A stretch of 64,000 nt of DNA from Flavobacterium branchiarum (lineage in GTDB: Bacteria; Bacteroidota; Bacteroidia; Flavobacteriales; Flavobacteriaceae), in NCBI RefSeq assembly GCF_030409845.1, contig NZ_JAUFQQ010000003.1, positions 1,488,001 to 1,552,000 of the forward strand, in the 5' to 3' direction. Within the stretch, counting starts at the first letter, position 1. Every line of letters begins with the position of its first letter. Shown in pieces: positions 53,693 through 63,008 of the stretch. The notes under the pieces were generated by a model. It saw only the letters and a list, made by a program, of their open reading frames with translations, was not told where the DNA came from and searched no databases. The translations under genes were made by a program, and so were the position numbers.

Positions 53693-53732
53693 AAATAAGT
53701 CGGGTAGGATGCAACCTCCCGGCTTATTTTTA
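53693..53732 (+). terminator. Terminator after susD
   Basis: AAATAAGTCGGG and CCGGCTTATTT pair with a small internal mismatch around an inner GG/CC stem, followed by T residues. Confidence 0.75.
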
Positions 53733-53940
53733 AGTTTCTATTTTGGTTTATAAAAAAAAACATTTGTTATAAAGAGGTTAATATATTGTTTTTTAGTACC
53801 TTTTTTTTCGCAAACTGCAAAAAATGCTTTGCTGAAAAAGATGGAATTACTTTCAATATAACTTAAAAATCGTATGACATTGATTGTAGATTTTTATATT
53901 GAATAAACCGGATCGGTTGGAGCAATTTTAAAAGGCATTC

Positions 53941-54091
53941 AACACTTAGAAACATAGTTCAGATAGCTATCGAAATAGAATTGATGATTAAAGGTGATTT
54001 TAGAAAAGTATATTTTTTCACATAGCTTTATGTTATCTATTTTAAGTGAAACGTCTTTTTTAGATTTTGTTAAACTATGTCTCTATGTGTT
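53941..54091. repeat. MITE-like element with 19-bp inverted ends
   Basis: AACACTTAGAAACATAGTT (53941-53959) and AACTATGTCTCTATGTGTT (54073-54091) are inverted and match at 17 of 19 bases. No coding sequence inside. Confidence 0.55.
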
Positions 54092-54266
54092 AAAATGACT
54101 ATTCCCAATGGGTATTGATTAAATAGATTTCTGAAAAGATTAAAAAAAGCTCTTACCATATATTGTAAAGAAGATGTAAACAAGTTTAAGTTCGGCAGCT
54201 GTAAAAAAGGAAATATGTCTAGTTTTTTTGTTAGTTACTCTTGTTCTAGGATATAAAAACCTAAAA

Positions 54267-54306
54267 AAGAGAAGGAATTAATTGTAATAACAATTTTCCT
54301 TCTCTC
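54267..54306. terminator. Long imperfect hairpin upstream of the mannosidase operon
   Basis: GAGAAGGAATTAATTGT and ACAATTTTCCTTCTC pair with few mismatches around AATA. It may be a terminator or a leader structure of the downstream operon. Confidence 0.45.
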
Positions 54307-54386
54307 ACTGCCAGCTAAAAAAAATAGTGCTCTTTACAAAAACTTAAAAAATTAGACCGAAATAATAATTTTATTACACAGTAAAA

Positions 54387-56375
54387 ATGAAATGTAAAAA
54401 AAGCTTTTATTGGTTTGTATGTATTTGTCTTGCAAATTTTTCTTTTGCAGTACGTGCTCAAAATATTGACATACAAAAAGGTTGGGAATACCGAGAAACT
54501 AAAACTACAAAATGGTATCCAGCTACAGTTCCGGGAGAGGTACATACTGATTTGTTGAATAACAAATTAATACCAGATCCTTATTATAGGGACAATGAAA
54601 AAAAATTAGAGTGGATAGAAAAGAAAGATTGGGAATATAAAACTACTTTTCAAGTAACTCCAGCCACTTTTAATAAAAAGAATGCAGAACTAGTTTTCGA
54701 CGGATTAGATACTTATGCAACTGTTTATTTGAACAATCAAATGGTTTTAAAGGCAGATAATATGTTCCGTCAATGGCGTGTAGATGTAAAAAAAATAATA
54801 AAATCAGGAAATAATGATTTAGTTATAGTTTTTAAATCAGCACAAAACGTTGTGGATTCATTGGCTAAGAAAGATTTACCATTTGTAATTCCAGATAATC
54901 CTCGTGCTTATGTTCGTAAAGCGCAATATCATTTTGGATGGGATTGGGGGCCAAAATTTACTACTTGTGGAATATGGAAAACACCTCGATTAGAAGCGTA
55001 TGATGTAAAAGCTCCAGAGAAACCTTATGTACTTGATCGTAAAATTGAATTGGTACAGCAACCAGATAGTCTAGGTAAATCATTTTATTTTAAAATAGAT
55101 GGAAAACCAGTGTATATGAAAGGAGCAAATTATATTCCTTCGGATGCATTTCTTTCTAGAGTTACCAAAAAAGAATACGAAAAAGTAATTGGTATGGCAA
55201 AAGACGCTAATATGAATATGCTACGTGTTTGGGGAGGAGGAATCTATGAAGATGATTATTTTTATGATTTATGTGATAAATACGGAATCAATGTTTGGCA
55301 GGATTTTATGTTTGCAGGAACAATGGTACCAGGTGATGATGCTTTTTTCGATAACGTAAAAAAAGAAGTGCAATACCAAGTAAAACGCCTACGTCATCAT
55401 CCAAGTATTGTTTTATGGTGTGGTAATAATGAAGCCGATGAAGCATTTAAAAATTGGGGTTGGCAAAAAAGCATGAAAATGTCAAAACAAGATTCAACAC
55501 GCTTATGGCATGATTACGTTCGTTTGTTTCAGGATAGTATTCCAAAATGGGTAAAAGAAGTTGACAATAAACGTCCTTACATAAGTTCTTCACCTTTATT
55601 TCATTGGTCAAAAGAAAAAAGTCTTACAGAAGGAGATAGCCATTATTGGGGCACTTGGTGGGGATTAGAAGATATCGAAGCTGTTCAGAAAAAAACAGGA
55701 CGCTTTGTGAGTGAATACGGAATGCAAGCAATGCCAAATTATTCCTCTATTGAAAAATTTACTTTGCCAGAAGATCGTTATTTATACTCTGATATTTTAA
55801 AAGCGCATCAAAAAGCAGGAAATGGATTTATGAAATTAGATTCTTATCTGAATCGCTATTTTATTGATTCAACCAAAATAAAGAAAATGAATGTGGAAGA
55901 TTACACTTATCTAACACAATGTTTACAATATTATTCGCTTAAAAATATTATTGGAATTCACCGTTCAAAAGCACCTTATACTATGGGAACATTGGTTTGG
56001 CAGCTTAACGATTGTTGGCCAGTAGCAAGTTGGAGTGTGACCGATTATTATGATCGTCAGCCAAAAGCGGCTTGGTATGCAATGAAAGAAGCCTATCGAG
56101 ATGATATAACACCCAAAATAGATCTTACACGTCCGATAGATTTAAAATTAGAAGATCCCAAAATAACTTGGGTAGTAAAAGGAAATAAATTGATTTTAAA
56201 AGCATCGAAATCTGCTAAGTATGTCAATGTTTCTATAAAAGGATATACAGGAAAATGGAGTGATAATTATATAGATTTGGAGCCTGGAGAAGAAAAAACA
56301 ATCTCTTTTGAAGGCAAAATAACCAAACCAGAGATTAAAGTTTTCTCTCTATATGATGTTTTAAAGAGGTACTAA
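54387..56375 (+). CDS. Glycoside hydrolase family 2 beta-mannosidase-like protein lacking a middle domain
   Basis: This 662-residue protein has a signal peptide (VCICLANFSFAVRAQ), an N-terminal sugar-binding-like sandwich (RQWRVDVKKIIK, YHFGWDWGPKFTTCGIWK) and a TIM barrel with GAN YIPSD, WCGNNEADEAF (acid/base Glu349) and FVSEYGMQAM (nucleophile Glu443). These are beta-mannosidase motifs for cleaving the core beta-mannose of N-glycans. Intact relatives are about 830-860 residues. Here the sandwich ends at about residue 206 and the barrel lead-in RKIELVQQPD follows at about 218, so the immunoglobulin-like domain of roughly 150-190 residues normally between is absent without frameshift. Activity is uncertain. 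Confidence 0.85.
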   Translation: MKCKKSFYWFVCICLANFSFAVRAQNIDIQKGWEYRETKTTKWYPATVPGEVHTDLLNNKLIPDPYYRDNEKKLEWIEKKDWEYKTTFQVTPATFNKKNAELVFDGLDTYATVYLNNQMVLKADNMFRQWRVDVKKIIKSGNNDLVIVFKSAQNVVDSLAKKDLPFVIPDNPRAYVRKAQYHFGWDWGPKFTTCGIWKTPRLEAYDVKAPEKPYVLDRKIELVQQPDSLGKSFYFKIDGKPVYMKGANYIPSDAFLSRVTKKEYEKVIGMAKDANMNMLRVWGGGIYEDDYFYDLCDKYGINVWQDFMFAGTMVPGDDAFFDNVKKEVQYQVKRLRHHPSIVLWCGNNEADEAFKNWGWQKSMKMSKQDSTRLWHDYVRLFQDSIPKWVKEVDNKRPYISSSPLFHWSKEKSLTEGDSHYWGTWWGLEDIEAVQKKTGRFVSEYGMQAMPNYSSIEKFTLPEDRYLYSDILKAHQKAGNGFMKLDSYLNRYFIDSTKIKKMNVEDYTYLTQCLQYYSLKNIIGIHRSKAPYTMGTLVWQLNDCWPVASWSVTDYYDRQPKAAWYAMKEAYRDDITPKIDLTRPIDLKLEDPKITWVVKGNKLILKASKSAKYVNVSIKGYTGKWSDNYIDLEPGEEKTISFEGKITKPEIKVFSLYDVLKRY

Positions 56376-56602
56376 GGTTCTGAGATTCTGAGGTACAAAG
56401 GTTTTTTGAGGTTCAAAGGTTTAAAGGTTTCTTGTATTGAGAATAAAAAAGGGTCATAGGTTTTCTGTAGAGACGCACAGCAGTGCGTCTTTGTTAAAGA
56501 GCAGTGTAGAGGCACAAATAGCAAAACTTTGCGCCCTTTGCGATTAAATTTTTATCTCTAAATAATTTCAGTATCTCTTATTAGCAATTAAAAAAAATAA
56601 AA
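56376..56602. repeat. Intergenic repeats and hairpin
   Basis: The gap has AGGTTC/AAAGGTTT-like reiterations (about 56376-56440) and AGACGCAC-AGCA-GTGCGTCT, an 8-bp perfect stem at 56471-56490. The operon probably continues through it. Confidence 0.5.
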
Positions 56603-58879
56603 ATGATTAGAAAATACAACAGAATAGTTTTTAGCGGCATTTTCGCTTTAAGTATATTTTTTAGCCAAGCTACAATTTCACAAGAAAAAAAAGCAAAACA
56701 AAATAATTTAGATTACACAAAATACATAGATCCATTGATAGGATCGGCAGGTCACGGACACGTTTTTGTGGGAGCTAATGTTCCTTTTGGAGCAGTGCAG
56801 TTAGGCCCCGTAAATGTATTTGAAGGTTGGGATTGGTGTAGTGGCTATAACTATGCAAGTAATACCATATTAGGATTTACGCATACACATTTAAGCGGTA
56901 CAGGAATTGGAGATTTAAACGATATTCTTTTGTTGCCAGTATCAGGAAAAGTTCCTCTTACCAAAGGGACAAAAGAAGATATGGTAACAGGATACGGATC
57001 TTATTTCTCACACAAAAATGAAGTAAGTAAAGCAGGTTATTACAGTGTTTTTCTTGATAAATACAAAATTAAAGCAGAGTTAACGACTAGCGAGAGAGTT
57101 GGTTTTCATAAATACACATTTAACTCAACTACCGATGCACATGTGCTACTAGATCTTGCCGATGGGGTGGGATGGGACAAGCCAGTAAAAACGTTCATAA
57201 AAAAACTTAATGACCATACGCTAGTAGGATATAGATATTCTACAGGTTGGGCCGCAGATCAGCGCATTTTTTTCGCAATGGAATTCTCAGAACCAATTGC
57301 TAATATGGCTTTATATGATAATACGACAGCAGTAGCTGGCAATGAAGGTGAAGGTGTAAAAATGAAAGCAGTTTTAGATTTTGCAACTTTAAAAAACAAA
57401 CAAGTTTTAGTAAAAGTTGGGATTTCTCCAGTAAGTTATGAGAATGCTTTCGTAAATATTAAAGCCGAAATTCCTAATTGGGATTTTAATGCAGTAGTAA
57501 AAGAAGCAACTTCAAAGTGGAACAAAGAACTAAATAAAATACAGATAAAAGCAGATGATAAAACGGCAAAGGTTTTTTATACTGCTTTGTATCACACTAT
57601 GTTTGCACCTTCAATTTTCAATGATGTAAACGGAGATTACAGAGGAACAGATAAAAAAGTATATGAAAAAGCGGGTTTTACTAACTACACCACTTTTTCA
57701 CTTTGGGATACGTACCGAGCTTTGCATCCTTTGTATACCATTACGCAACCAGATAAAGTTAATGATATTGTTAAATCATTTTTAGCAATCTACGAGCAAC
57801 AAGGAAGATTACCAGTTTGGCATTTAATGGGGAATGAAACTAACACCATGAACGGAAACCATTCGATTGCAGTTATTGTAGATGCTTATTTTAAAGGCTA
57901 TAGAGATTACGATACAGCATTAGCTTATGAAGCTATCAAAAAAACTGCTATGCAAACTCGTGATGGAATGGATTATATTCAAAAATTAGAATACATCCCT
58001 GCTGATAAAGTATTAGAATCAGTTGGAAATGCTCTAGAATATGCTATCGATGATTATTGTATCGCGCTTATGGCAAAAGCAATGAACAAGACAGAAGATT
58101 ATGAGTATTTCTCTAAAAGAGCCAATTTGTACAAACTTTATTTTGATAAAGAGACAACGTTTATGCGAGGAAAATTAGTTGATGGAAATTGGAGAACACC
58201 ATTTAATCCACTTTCATCTTCACATCGTAAAGACGATTATGTAGAAGGTAATGCGTGGCAATATACTTGGTTGGTTCCACAAGACCCTTATGGATTAATT
58301 GAATTATTTGGAAGTGAAGATAAATTTATAGCTAAACTGGATTCTTTATTTCTGATAACAGACAAGGTTGAAGGCGAAGAAATTTCTCCTGATATTACGG
58401 GACTAATTGGACAATATGCGCAAGGAAATGAGCCTAATCACCATATACCTTATTTGTATGCATACGTAGGACAACCTTGGAAAACAGCAAAATTAGTTCG
58501 TGAAATAGATGATAAATTTTATTCAACAAAACCAGACGGATTGTGTGGTAACGAAGATTTAGGGCAGATGTCAGCTTGGTATATATTTTCAGCAATGGGA
58601 TTCTATTCAGTTAATCCAGCAAATGGAATCTATGTTTTAGGTAGTCCATTAGTAGAGACTGCTACAATTCATCATAAAGAAAATATTTCATTTACATTGA
58701 AAGCATTTGATAACAGTGATAAAAATATCTACATCCAAAAAGCAGAATACAACGGGAAACCATATACAAAATCATACATCACACATGATATGATTGTTAA
58801 AGGAGGAGAATTAAAATTGTATATGGGAAGTAAACCATCAGCAACTTTTGGAGTAAATAAATCTGATAGACCGATTTAA
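56603..58879 (+). CDS. Glycoside hydrolase family 92 alpha-mannosidase (1)
   Basis: This 758-residue exo-alpha-mannosidase has a signal peptide and the GH92 layout: N-terminal beta-sandwich (YTKYIDPLIGSAGHGHVFVGANVPFG) and an alpha-toroid with FWDTYRALHP-like FSLWDTYRALHPLYT, HLMGNETNTMNGNHSIAVIVDAY and the conserved GNEDLGQMSAWYIFSAMGFYSVNP. These calcium-dependent enzymes trim alpha-1,2-, 1,3- or 1,6-mannose; linkage specificity cannot be read by eye. It probably works in the periplasm on imported N-glycan or mannan oligosaccharides. Confidence 0.92.
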   Translation: MIRKYNRIVFSGIFALSIFFSQATISQEKKAKQNNLDYTKYIDPLIGSAGHGHVFVGANVPFGAVQLGPVNVFEGWDWCSGYNYASNTILGFTHTHLSGTGIGDLNDILLLPVSGKVPLTKGTKEDMVTGYGSYFSHKNEVSKAGYYSVFLDKYKIKAELTTSERVGFHKYTFNSTTDAHVLLDLADGVGWDKPVKTFIKKLNDHTLVGYRYSTGWAADQRIFFAMEFSEPIANMALYDNTTAVAGNEGEGVKMKAVLDFATLKNKQVLVKVGISPVSYENAFVNIKAEIPNWDFNAVVKEATSKWNKELNKIQIKADDKTAKVFYTALYHTMFAPSIFNDVNGDYRGTDKKVYEKAGFTNYTTFSLWDTYRALHPLYTITQPDKVNDIVKSFLAIYEQQGRLPVWHLMGNETNTMNGNHSIAVIVDAYFKGYRDYDTALAYEAIKKTAMQTRDGMDYIQKLEYIPADKVLESVGNALEYAIDDYCIALMAKAMNKTEDYEYFSKRANLYKLYFDKETTFMRGKLVDGNWRTPFNPLSSSHRKDDYVEGNAWQYTWLVPQDPYGLIELFGSEDKFIAKLDSLFLITDKVEGEEISPDITGLIGQYAQGNEPNHHIPYLYAYVGQPWKTAKLVREIDDKFYSTKPDGLCGNEDLGQMSAWYIFSAMGFYSVNPANGIYVLGSPLVETATIHHKENISFTLKAFDNSDKNIYIQKAEYNGKPYTKSYITHDMIVKGGELKLYMGSKPSATFGVNKSDRPI

Positions 58880-58883
58880 GAAA

Positions 58884-59035
58884 GTATTCAGTTTGCAGTC
58901 GCAGTTTACAGTAATCAGTACTTGATAGTGTCATCCTGAGCGGAGTCGAAGGACAGTCTCAGTATTCAGTTTACAGTATTCAGTTTACAGTTTACAGCTT
59001 GCAGTTTACAGCTTGCAGTCACAGTGTTAAGTTTA
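58884..59035. repeat. Degenerate CAGTTTA-type heptamers between the GH92 genes
   Basis: The gap is filled with imperfect CAGTTTA, CAGTATT, CAGTCTC and CAGCTTG units, reverse-complement versions of the AAACTGT and CAGTC arrays at 7836-8553. Two copies of the 29-bp GC-rich element are embedded. Confidence 0.8.
58927..58955 (+). repeat. 29-bp GC-rich dispersed element, copy 2
   Basis: Exact inverted match to 8551-8579. Confidence 0.9.
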
Positions 59036-59046
59036 CAGAAATTGAT

Positions 59047-59075
59047 AGTGTCATCCTGTGCGGAGACGAAGGACA
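59047..59075 (+). repeat. 29-bp GC-rich dispersed element, copy 3
   Basis: Matches copy 2 with two substitutions (TGTG for TGAG, GAGA for GAGT). Confidence 0.85.
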
Positions 59076-59139
59076 GCTTACTTCTTACATTTCACAAATC
59101 ACATCTCACACATTACAACACACATTTTACATAAAAATC

Positions 59140-61425
59140 ATGAAAATAAAGAGTTTAATTTTTTTAGGGTTATTACAATGTGCCATTTTTGTAAATGCAC
59201 AAGTTAAACCTTTGGACCCTGTAGAATATGTTAATCCTTTAATGGGAACACAATCTCTGCATAGTCTTTCTAACGGTAATACATATCCTGCAATTTCTAG
59301 ACCATGGGGAATGAATTTTTGGACACCACAAACAGGAAAAATGGGCGATGGATGGGCCTATATCTATACGGCTGATAAAATCAGAGGATTTAAACAAACG
59401 CATCAACCTTCGCCATGGATGAATGATTACGGACAGTTTTCGATCATGCCTGTAACAGGAAAACTAACTTTTGCAGAAGACGAAAGAGGCAGTTGGTTTA
59501 GCCATAAAGCAGAAGTTTCAAAACCGTATTATTACAGCGTATATCTGGCTGATTACGATGTTACAACAGAAATTACAGCTACCGAAAGAGCAGCACATTT
59601 TCAGATTACATTTCCAGAAAACGAGCAATCTTCAATCGTAATCGATGCATTCGATAAAGGTTCTTATATTAAAATAATTCCATCAGAGAATAAAATTATA
59701 GGATATACTACTCGTAACAGTGGTGGAGTTCCAGACAATTTTAAAAACTATTTTGTATTGCAATTCGATAAGCCATTTGAAACTAATTATACATGGCATG
59801 ACAAGGTGCTGAAAAAAGATCAATTAGAATTAAAAAACAATCACGTAGGCGCAATTGTAGGTTTTAAAACCAAAAGAGGGGAGAAAATAAACGTAAGAGT
59901 AGCTTCTTCATTTATCAGTTTTGAACAAGCAGAGTTAAATTTGAAGAGCGAATTAGGAACTGCAACTTTCGATCAAACGGTAGCCGAATCAAAACAAGAA
60001 TGGAATAAGATTTTAGGTAAACTAACTGTTGAAGGTGGAAGTGATGAGCAATTAAAAACTTTTTACTCTTGTTTATATCGTACAGTTTGTTTTCCGCAAA
60101 AGCAATATGAAATAGATGCAAAAGGAAAAATCATGCATTATAGCCCTTATAATGGTAAAGTGTTGCCAGGTTATATGTATGCAGGAACAGGATTCTGGGA
60201 TACTTTCCGAGCTTTATATCCTTTACTTAATTTAATGTATCCTTCTATAAACAAAGAAATGCAAGAAGGACTAATCAACGATTATAAAGAAGGAGGCTTC
60301 TTGCCAGAATGGTCAAGTCCAGGATTTAGAAATGTAATGGTTGGAAACAACTCAGCATCAGTAGTTTCAGATGCATACATAAAAGGATTGAGAGGATATG
60401 ATATAAACAAATTGTATGAAGCTTTGCTACATGGAGCCAACAACGAAGGACCGTTAGACGCAGTAGGAAGAAAAGGAGTTGCCTATTACAATACTTTAGG
60501 ATATGTTCCTTATGATGTTAAGATTAACGAAAATGCTGCTAGAACATTAGAATATGCATACGATGATTTTACCATTTGGAAATTGGCAAAAGCCTTAAAC
60601 CGTCCAAAAAGCGAAATTAGTTTATTCGAAAAAAGAATGATGAACTATAAAAATTTGTATGATCCATCAATCGGATTAATGAGCGGTAGAAATAAAGACG
60701 GAAGTTTTCCGAAAAATTTCAATCCGTTTAAATGGGGTGATGCATTTACAGAAGGAAATAGCTGGCATTACAGTTGGAGTGTTTTCCATGATGTAAATGG
60801 GTTAATTGATTTAATGGGTGGTGAGAAAAAATTTACCGACAAATTAGATGCTGTTTTTACAACACCTCCAATTTTTGATGATAGTTATTACGGTTCAGTT
60901 ATTCATGAAATACGCGAAATGCAAATTATGAATATGGGACAATATGCTCACGGAAATCAGCCTATTCAGCACATGATTTATTTGTATAATTATGCTGGTC
61001 AACCTTGGAAAACACAATATTGGTCAAGAGAAGTAATGAACCGTTTGTATAAACCAACTCCAGATGGATATTGTGGTGATGAAGACAACGGACAAACTTC
61101 GGCTTGGTATATTTTCTCTGCAATGGGATTCTATCCAGTATGTCCAGGAACAGACGAATATGTACTTGGAGCACCCTTATTTAAGAAAGTAACATTACAG
61201 TTAGAAAACGGAAAGCAGTTTATTATAAATGCACCAAATAATTCAGAAACTAACAAATATGTACAGGATTTAAAATGGAATAACTCCACTCATACTAAAA
61301 ATTATATCAACCATTTTGATGTATTAAAAGGTGGCGAATTAAATTTTGATATGAGCAACCAACCCAATTTACAAAGAGGAACTTCAGCAAGTGCCTACCC
61401 ATATTCTTATTCAACCTCAAAATAA
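59140..61425 (+). CDS. Glycoside hydrolase family 92 alpha-mannosidase (2)
   Basis: Read from the ATG at 59140 this is a 761-residue exported enzyme with signal peptide FLGLLQCAIFVNAQ; the upstream ATG at 58999 lies inside the repeats and gives no signal peptide. GH92 marks are YVNPLMGTQSLHSLSNGNTYPAIS, GTGFWDTFRALYPLLNLMYP, EWSSPGFRNVMVGNNSASVVSDAY and DEDNGQTSAWYIFSAMGFYPVCPGTDEYVLGAP. It is a paralogue, not a duplicate, of the preceding enzyme, so linkage preference likely differs. The GH125 gene starts 4 bp after its stop. Confidence 0.92.
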   Translation: MKIKSLIFLGLLQCAIFVNAQVKPLDPVEYVNPLMGTQSLHSLSNGNTYPAISRPWGMNFWTPQTGKMGDGWAYIYTADKIRGFKQTHQPSPWMNDYGQFSIMPVTGKLTFAEDERGSWFSHKAEVSKPYYYSVYLADYDVTTEITATERAAHFQITFPENEQSSIVIDAFDKGSYIKIIPSENKIIGYTTRNSGGVPDNFKNYFVLQFDKPFETNYTWHDKVLKKDQLELKNNHVGAIVGFKTKRGEKINVRVASSFISFEQAELNLKSELGTATFDQTVAESKQEWNKILGKLTVEGGSDEQLKTFYSCLYRTVCFPQKQYEIDAKGKIMHYSPYNGKVLPGYMYAGTGFWDTFRALYPLLNLMYPSINKEMQEGLINDYKEGGFLPEWSSPGFRNVMVGNNSASVVSDAYIKGLRGYDINKLYEALLHGANNEGPLDAVGRKGVAYYNTLGYVPYDVKINENAARTLEYAYDDFTIWKLAKALNRPKSEISLFEKRMMNYKNLYDPSIGLMSGRNKDGSFPKNFNPFKWGDAFTEGNSWHYSWSVFHDVNGLIDLMGGEKKFTDKLDAVFTTPPIFDDSYYGSVIHEIREMQIMNMGQYAHGNQPIQHMIYLYNYAGQPWKTQYWSREVMNRLYKPTPDGYCGDEDNGQTSAWYIFSAMGFYPVCPGTDEYVLGAPLFKKVTLQLENGKQFIINAPNNSETNKYVQDLKWNNSTHTKNYINHFDVLKGGELNFDMSNQPNLQRGTSASAYPYSYSTSK

Positions 61426-61429
61426 TACT

Positions 61430-62890
61430 ATGCAATCACGTAGAAAATTTATAAAAAATACAGGAATTTTATCAGCAGGATTAATGGCGCTTCAAACAGA
61501 TGTTTTTGGAATGCAGTCAGATGTTTTCAATTTTGCATTGAAAGATTTTATTACCAAAAGACCACCATTAGCAGAGAGAAAATTCACTAGTAAAGCAATA
61601 GAAGCAGCAATTGTAAGAATCAAAAAGCAAATTGCAAATCCAGAATTGGCTTGGTTATTTGAAAACTGTTTTCCAAATACATTAGACACTACAGTTGATT
61701 TTGAAATCATCGATGGAAAACCAGATACTTATGTAATTACAGGAGACATTGATGCAATGTGGCTACGTGATAGTACAGCACAAATTTGGCCGTATATTCC
61801 GTTTGTAAAAGAAGATAAAAAGCTGGCTGAATTGGTAAAAGGAGTAATAAACCGTCAGACAAAATGTATTTTGCTAGATCCTTATGCTAATGCGTTCTAC
61901 AAAGATTTTAATCAGGTTAGCGAATGGAAGGATGATATGACCAAGATGCAACCTGGTATTCATGAACGTAAATGGGAGATAGATAGTTTATGTTACCCAA
62001 TACGATTAGCACACGGATATTGGAAAGAAACAGGAGATGTTAGCTTGTTTGACAGTAAGTGGAAAGAAGCAATGCTTTTGGTATTGCAAACTTTTAAAGA
62101 ACAACAACGTTGGACAGATAAAGGCCCATATAATTTCCAGAGAGTTACAGCTTGGGCCACAGATGGTGTTCCATTAAGCGGTTACGGTTATCCTGTAAAG
62201 CCATGCGGATTAATTGTTTCTACTTTTAGACCAAGTGATGATAGTACTTTATTTGGATATTTAATACCGAGTAATATGTTTGCTATAGAAGTACTTGGGT
62301 ATCTTCAGGAAATTTTCTCTTTACCAGCATTAAAAGATGATAATTTAGTAGCTAGAGCAAAAGAACTACAAGGACAGGTTCAGAAAGGATTAGAAGAAAA
62401 CGCAATCATTGAACATCCAAAATTTGGAAAAATAATTGCTTTTGAAGTTAACGGATATGGAAGTTTCCATATGATGGATGATGCTAATGTACCATCGTTA
62501 TTATCATTACCTTATTTAGGAGCTATTGAACCAGATAATCCACTTTATCTTAATACAAGAAAAGTAGTATTGTCAGATAATAATCCATTTTTCTACAAAG
62601 GAAAAGCAGGCGAAGGAGTTGGAGGGCCACATACAGGAACAGATACTATTTGGCCAATGAGTATAGTTCTGAGAGCTATTACAAGTGTTGATGAAAAAGA
62701 GATAAAAGCATGTATTAGCAACTTGATAAAAACAAATGCAGATACAGGATTTATGCACGAATCATTCCATAAAGACGATGTTACAAAGTTTACCCGTAAA
62801 TGGTTTGCTTGGGCAAATACGCTCTTTGGAGAAATGATAGTTCATACAAGCATTCATTATCCACAAATTCTGAAAGATAAAAATATCTAG
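61430..62890 (+). CDS. Glycoside hydrolase family 125 exo-alpha-1,6-mannosidase
   Basis: From the ATG at 61430 this is a 486-residue protein with a twin-arginine motif (QSRRKFIKNTGILSAG), so it is probably exported folded. GH125 segments include YVITGDIDAMWLRDSTAQIWPYIPF near the N-terminus, EIDSLCYPIRLAHGYWK, GGPHTGTDTIWPMS and the C-terminal FMHESFHKDDVTKFTRKWFAWANTLFGE. These metal-independent enzymes cut alpha-1,6-mannose from N-glycan cores, complementing the GH92 pair. It follows GH92 after 4 bp. Confidence 0.92.
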   Translation: MQSRRKFIKNTGILSAGLMALQTDVFGMQSDVFNFALKDFITKRPPLAERKFTSKAIEAAIVRIKKQIANPELAWLFENCFPNTLDTTVDFEIIDGKPDTYVITGDIDAMWLRDSTAQIWPYIPFVKEDKKLAELVKGVINRQTKCILLDPYANAFYKDFNQVSEWKDDMTKMQPGIHERKWEIDSLCYPIRLAHGYWKETGDVSLFDSKWKEAMLLVLQTFKEQQRWTDKGPYNFQRVTAWATDGVPLSGYGYPVKPCGLIVSTFRPSDDSTLFGYLIPSNMFAIEVLGYLQEIFSLPALKDDNLVARAKELQGQVQKGLEENAIIEHPKFGKIIAFEVNGYGSFHMMDDANVPSLLSLPYLGAIEPDNPLYLNTRKVVLSDNNPFFYKGKAGEGVGGPHTGTDTIWPMSIVLRAITSVDEKEIKACISNLIKTNADTGFMHESFHKDDVTKFTRKWFAWANTLFGEMIVHTSIHYPQILKDKNI

Positions 62891-62953
62891 AATTAGATAT
62901 ACAAGCATTGCTTGTTTTCAGAAAAAGATAAAAAACTAAAACTAAAAAAAGAT

Positions 62954-62994
62954 CAGTAAGAAATTAAGTAGTTACACTTCATTTCTTACTGTTT
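62954..62994 (+). terminator. Hairpin between GH125 and the ROK kinase
   Basis: CAGTAAGAAAT and ATTTCTTACTG form a perfect 11-bp stem with a 16-base loop, followed by TTTAAAAAT. It may reduce transcription into the kinase gene. Confidence 0.55.
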
Positions 62995-63008
62995 AAAAAT
63001 ACAAAAGA

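Larger units (their letters stand above)
53671..54386. other. Intergenic region between susD and the mannosidase operon
   Basis: 716 bp without a recognisable gene. It contains the susD terminator (53693-53732), a 151-bp element with 19-bp inverted ends (53941-54091) and a long hairpin (54267-54306). No LacI palindrome is seen here. Confidence 0.6.

Noticed and set aside
58999..59139. Upstream start for the second GH92 enzyme
   Set aside because: This extension is read from the dispersed repeats and lacks a signal peptide; the ATG at 59140 has one.
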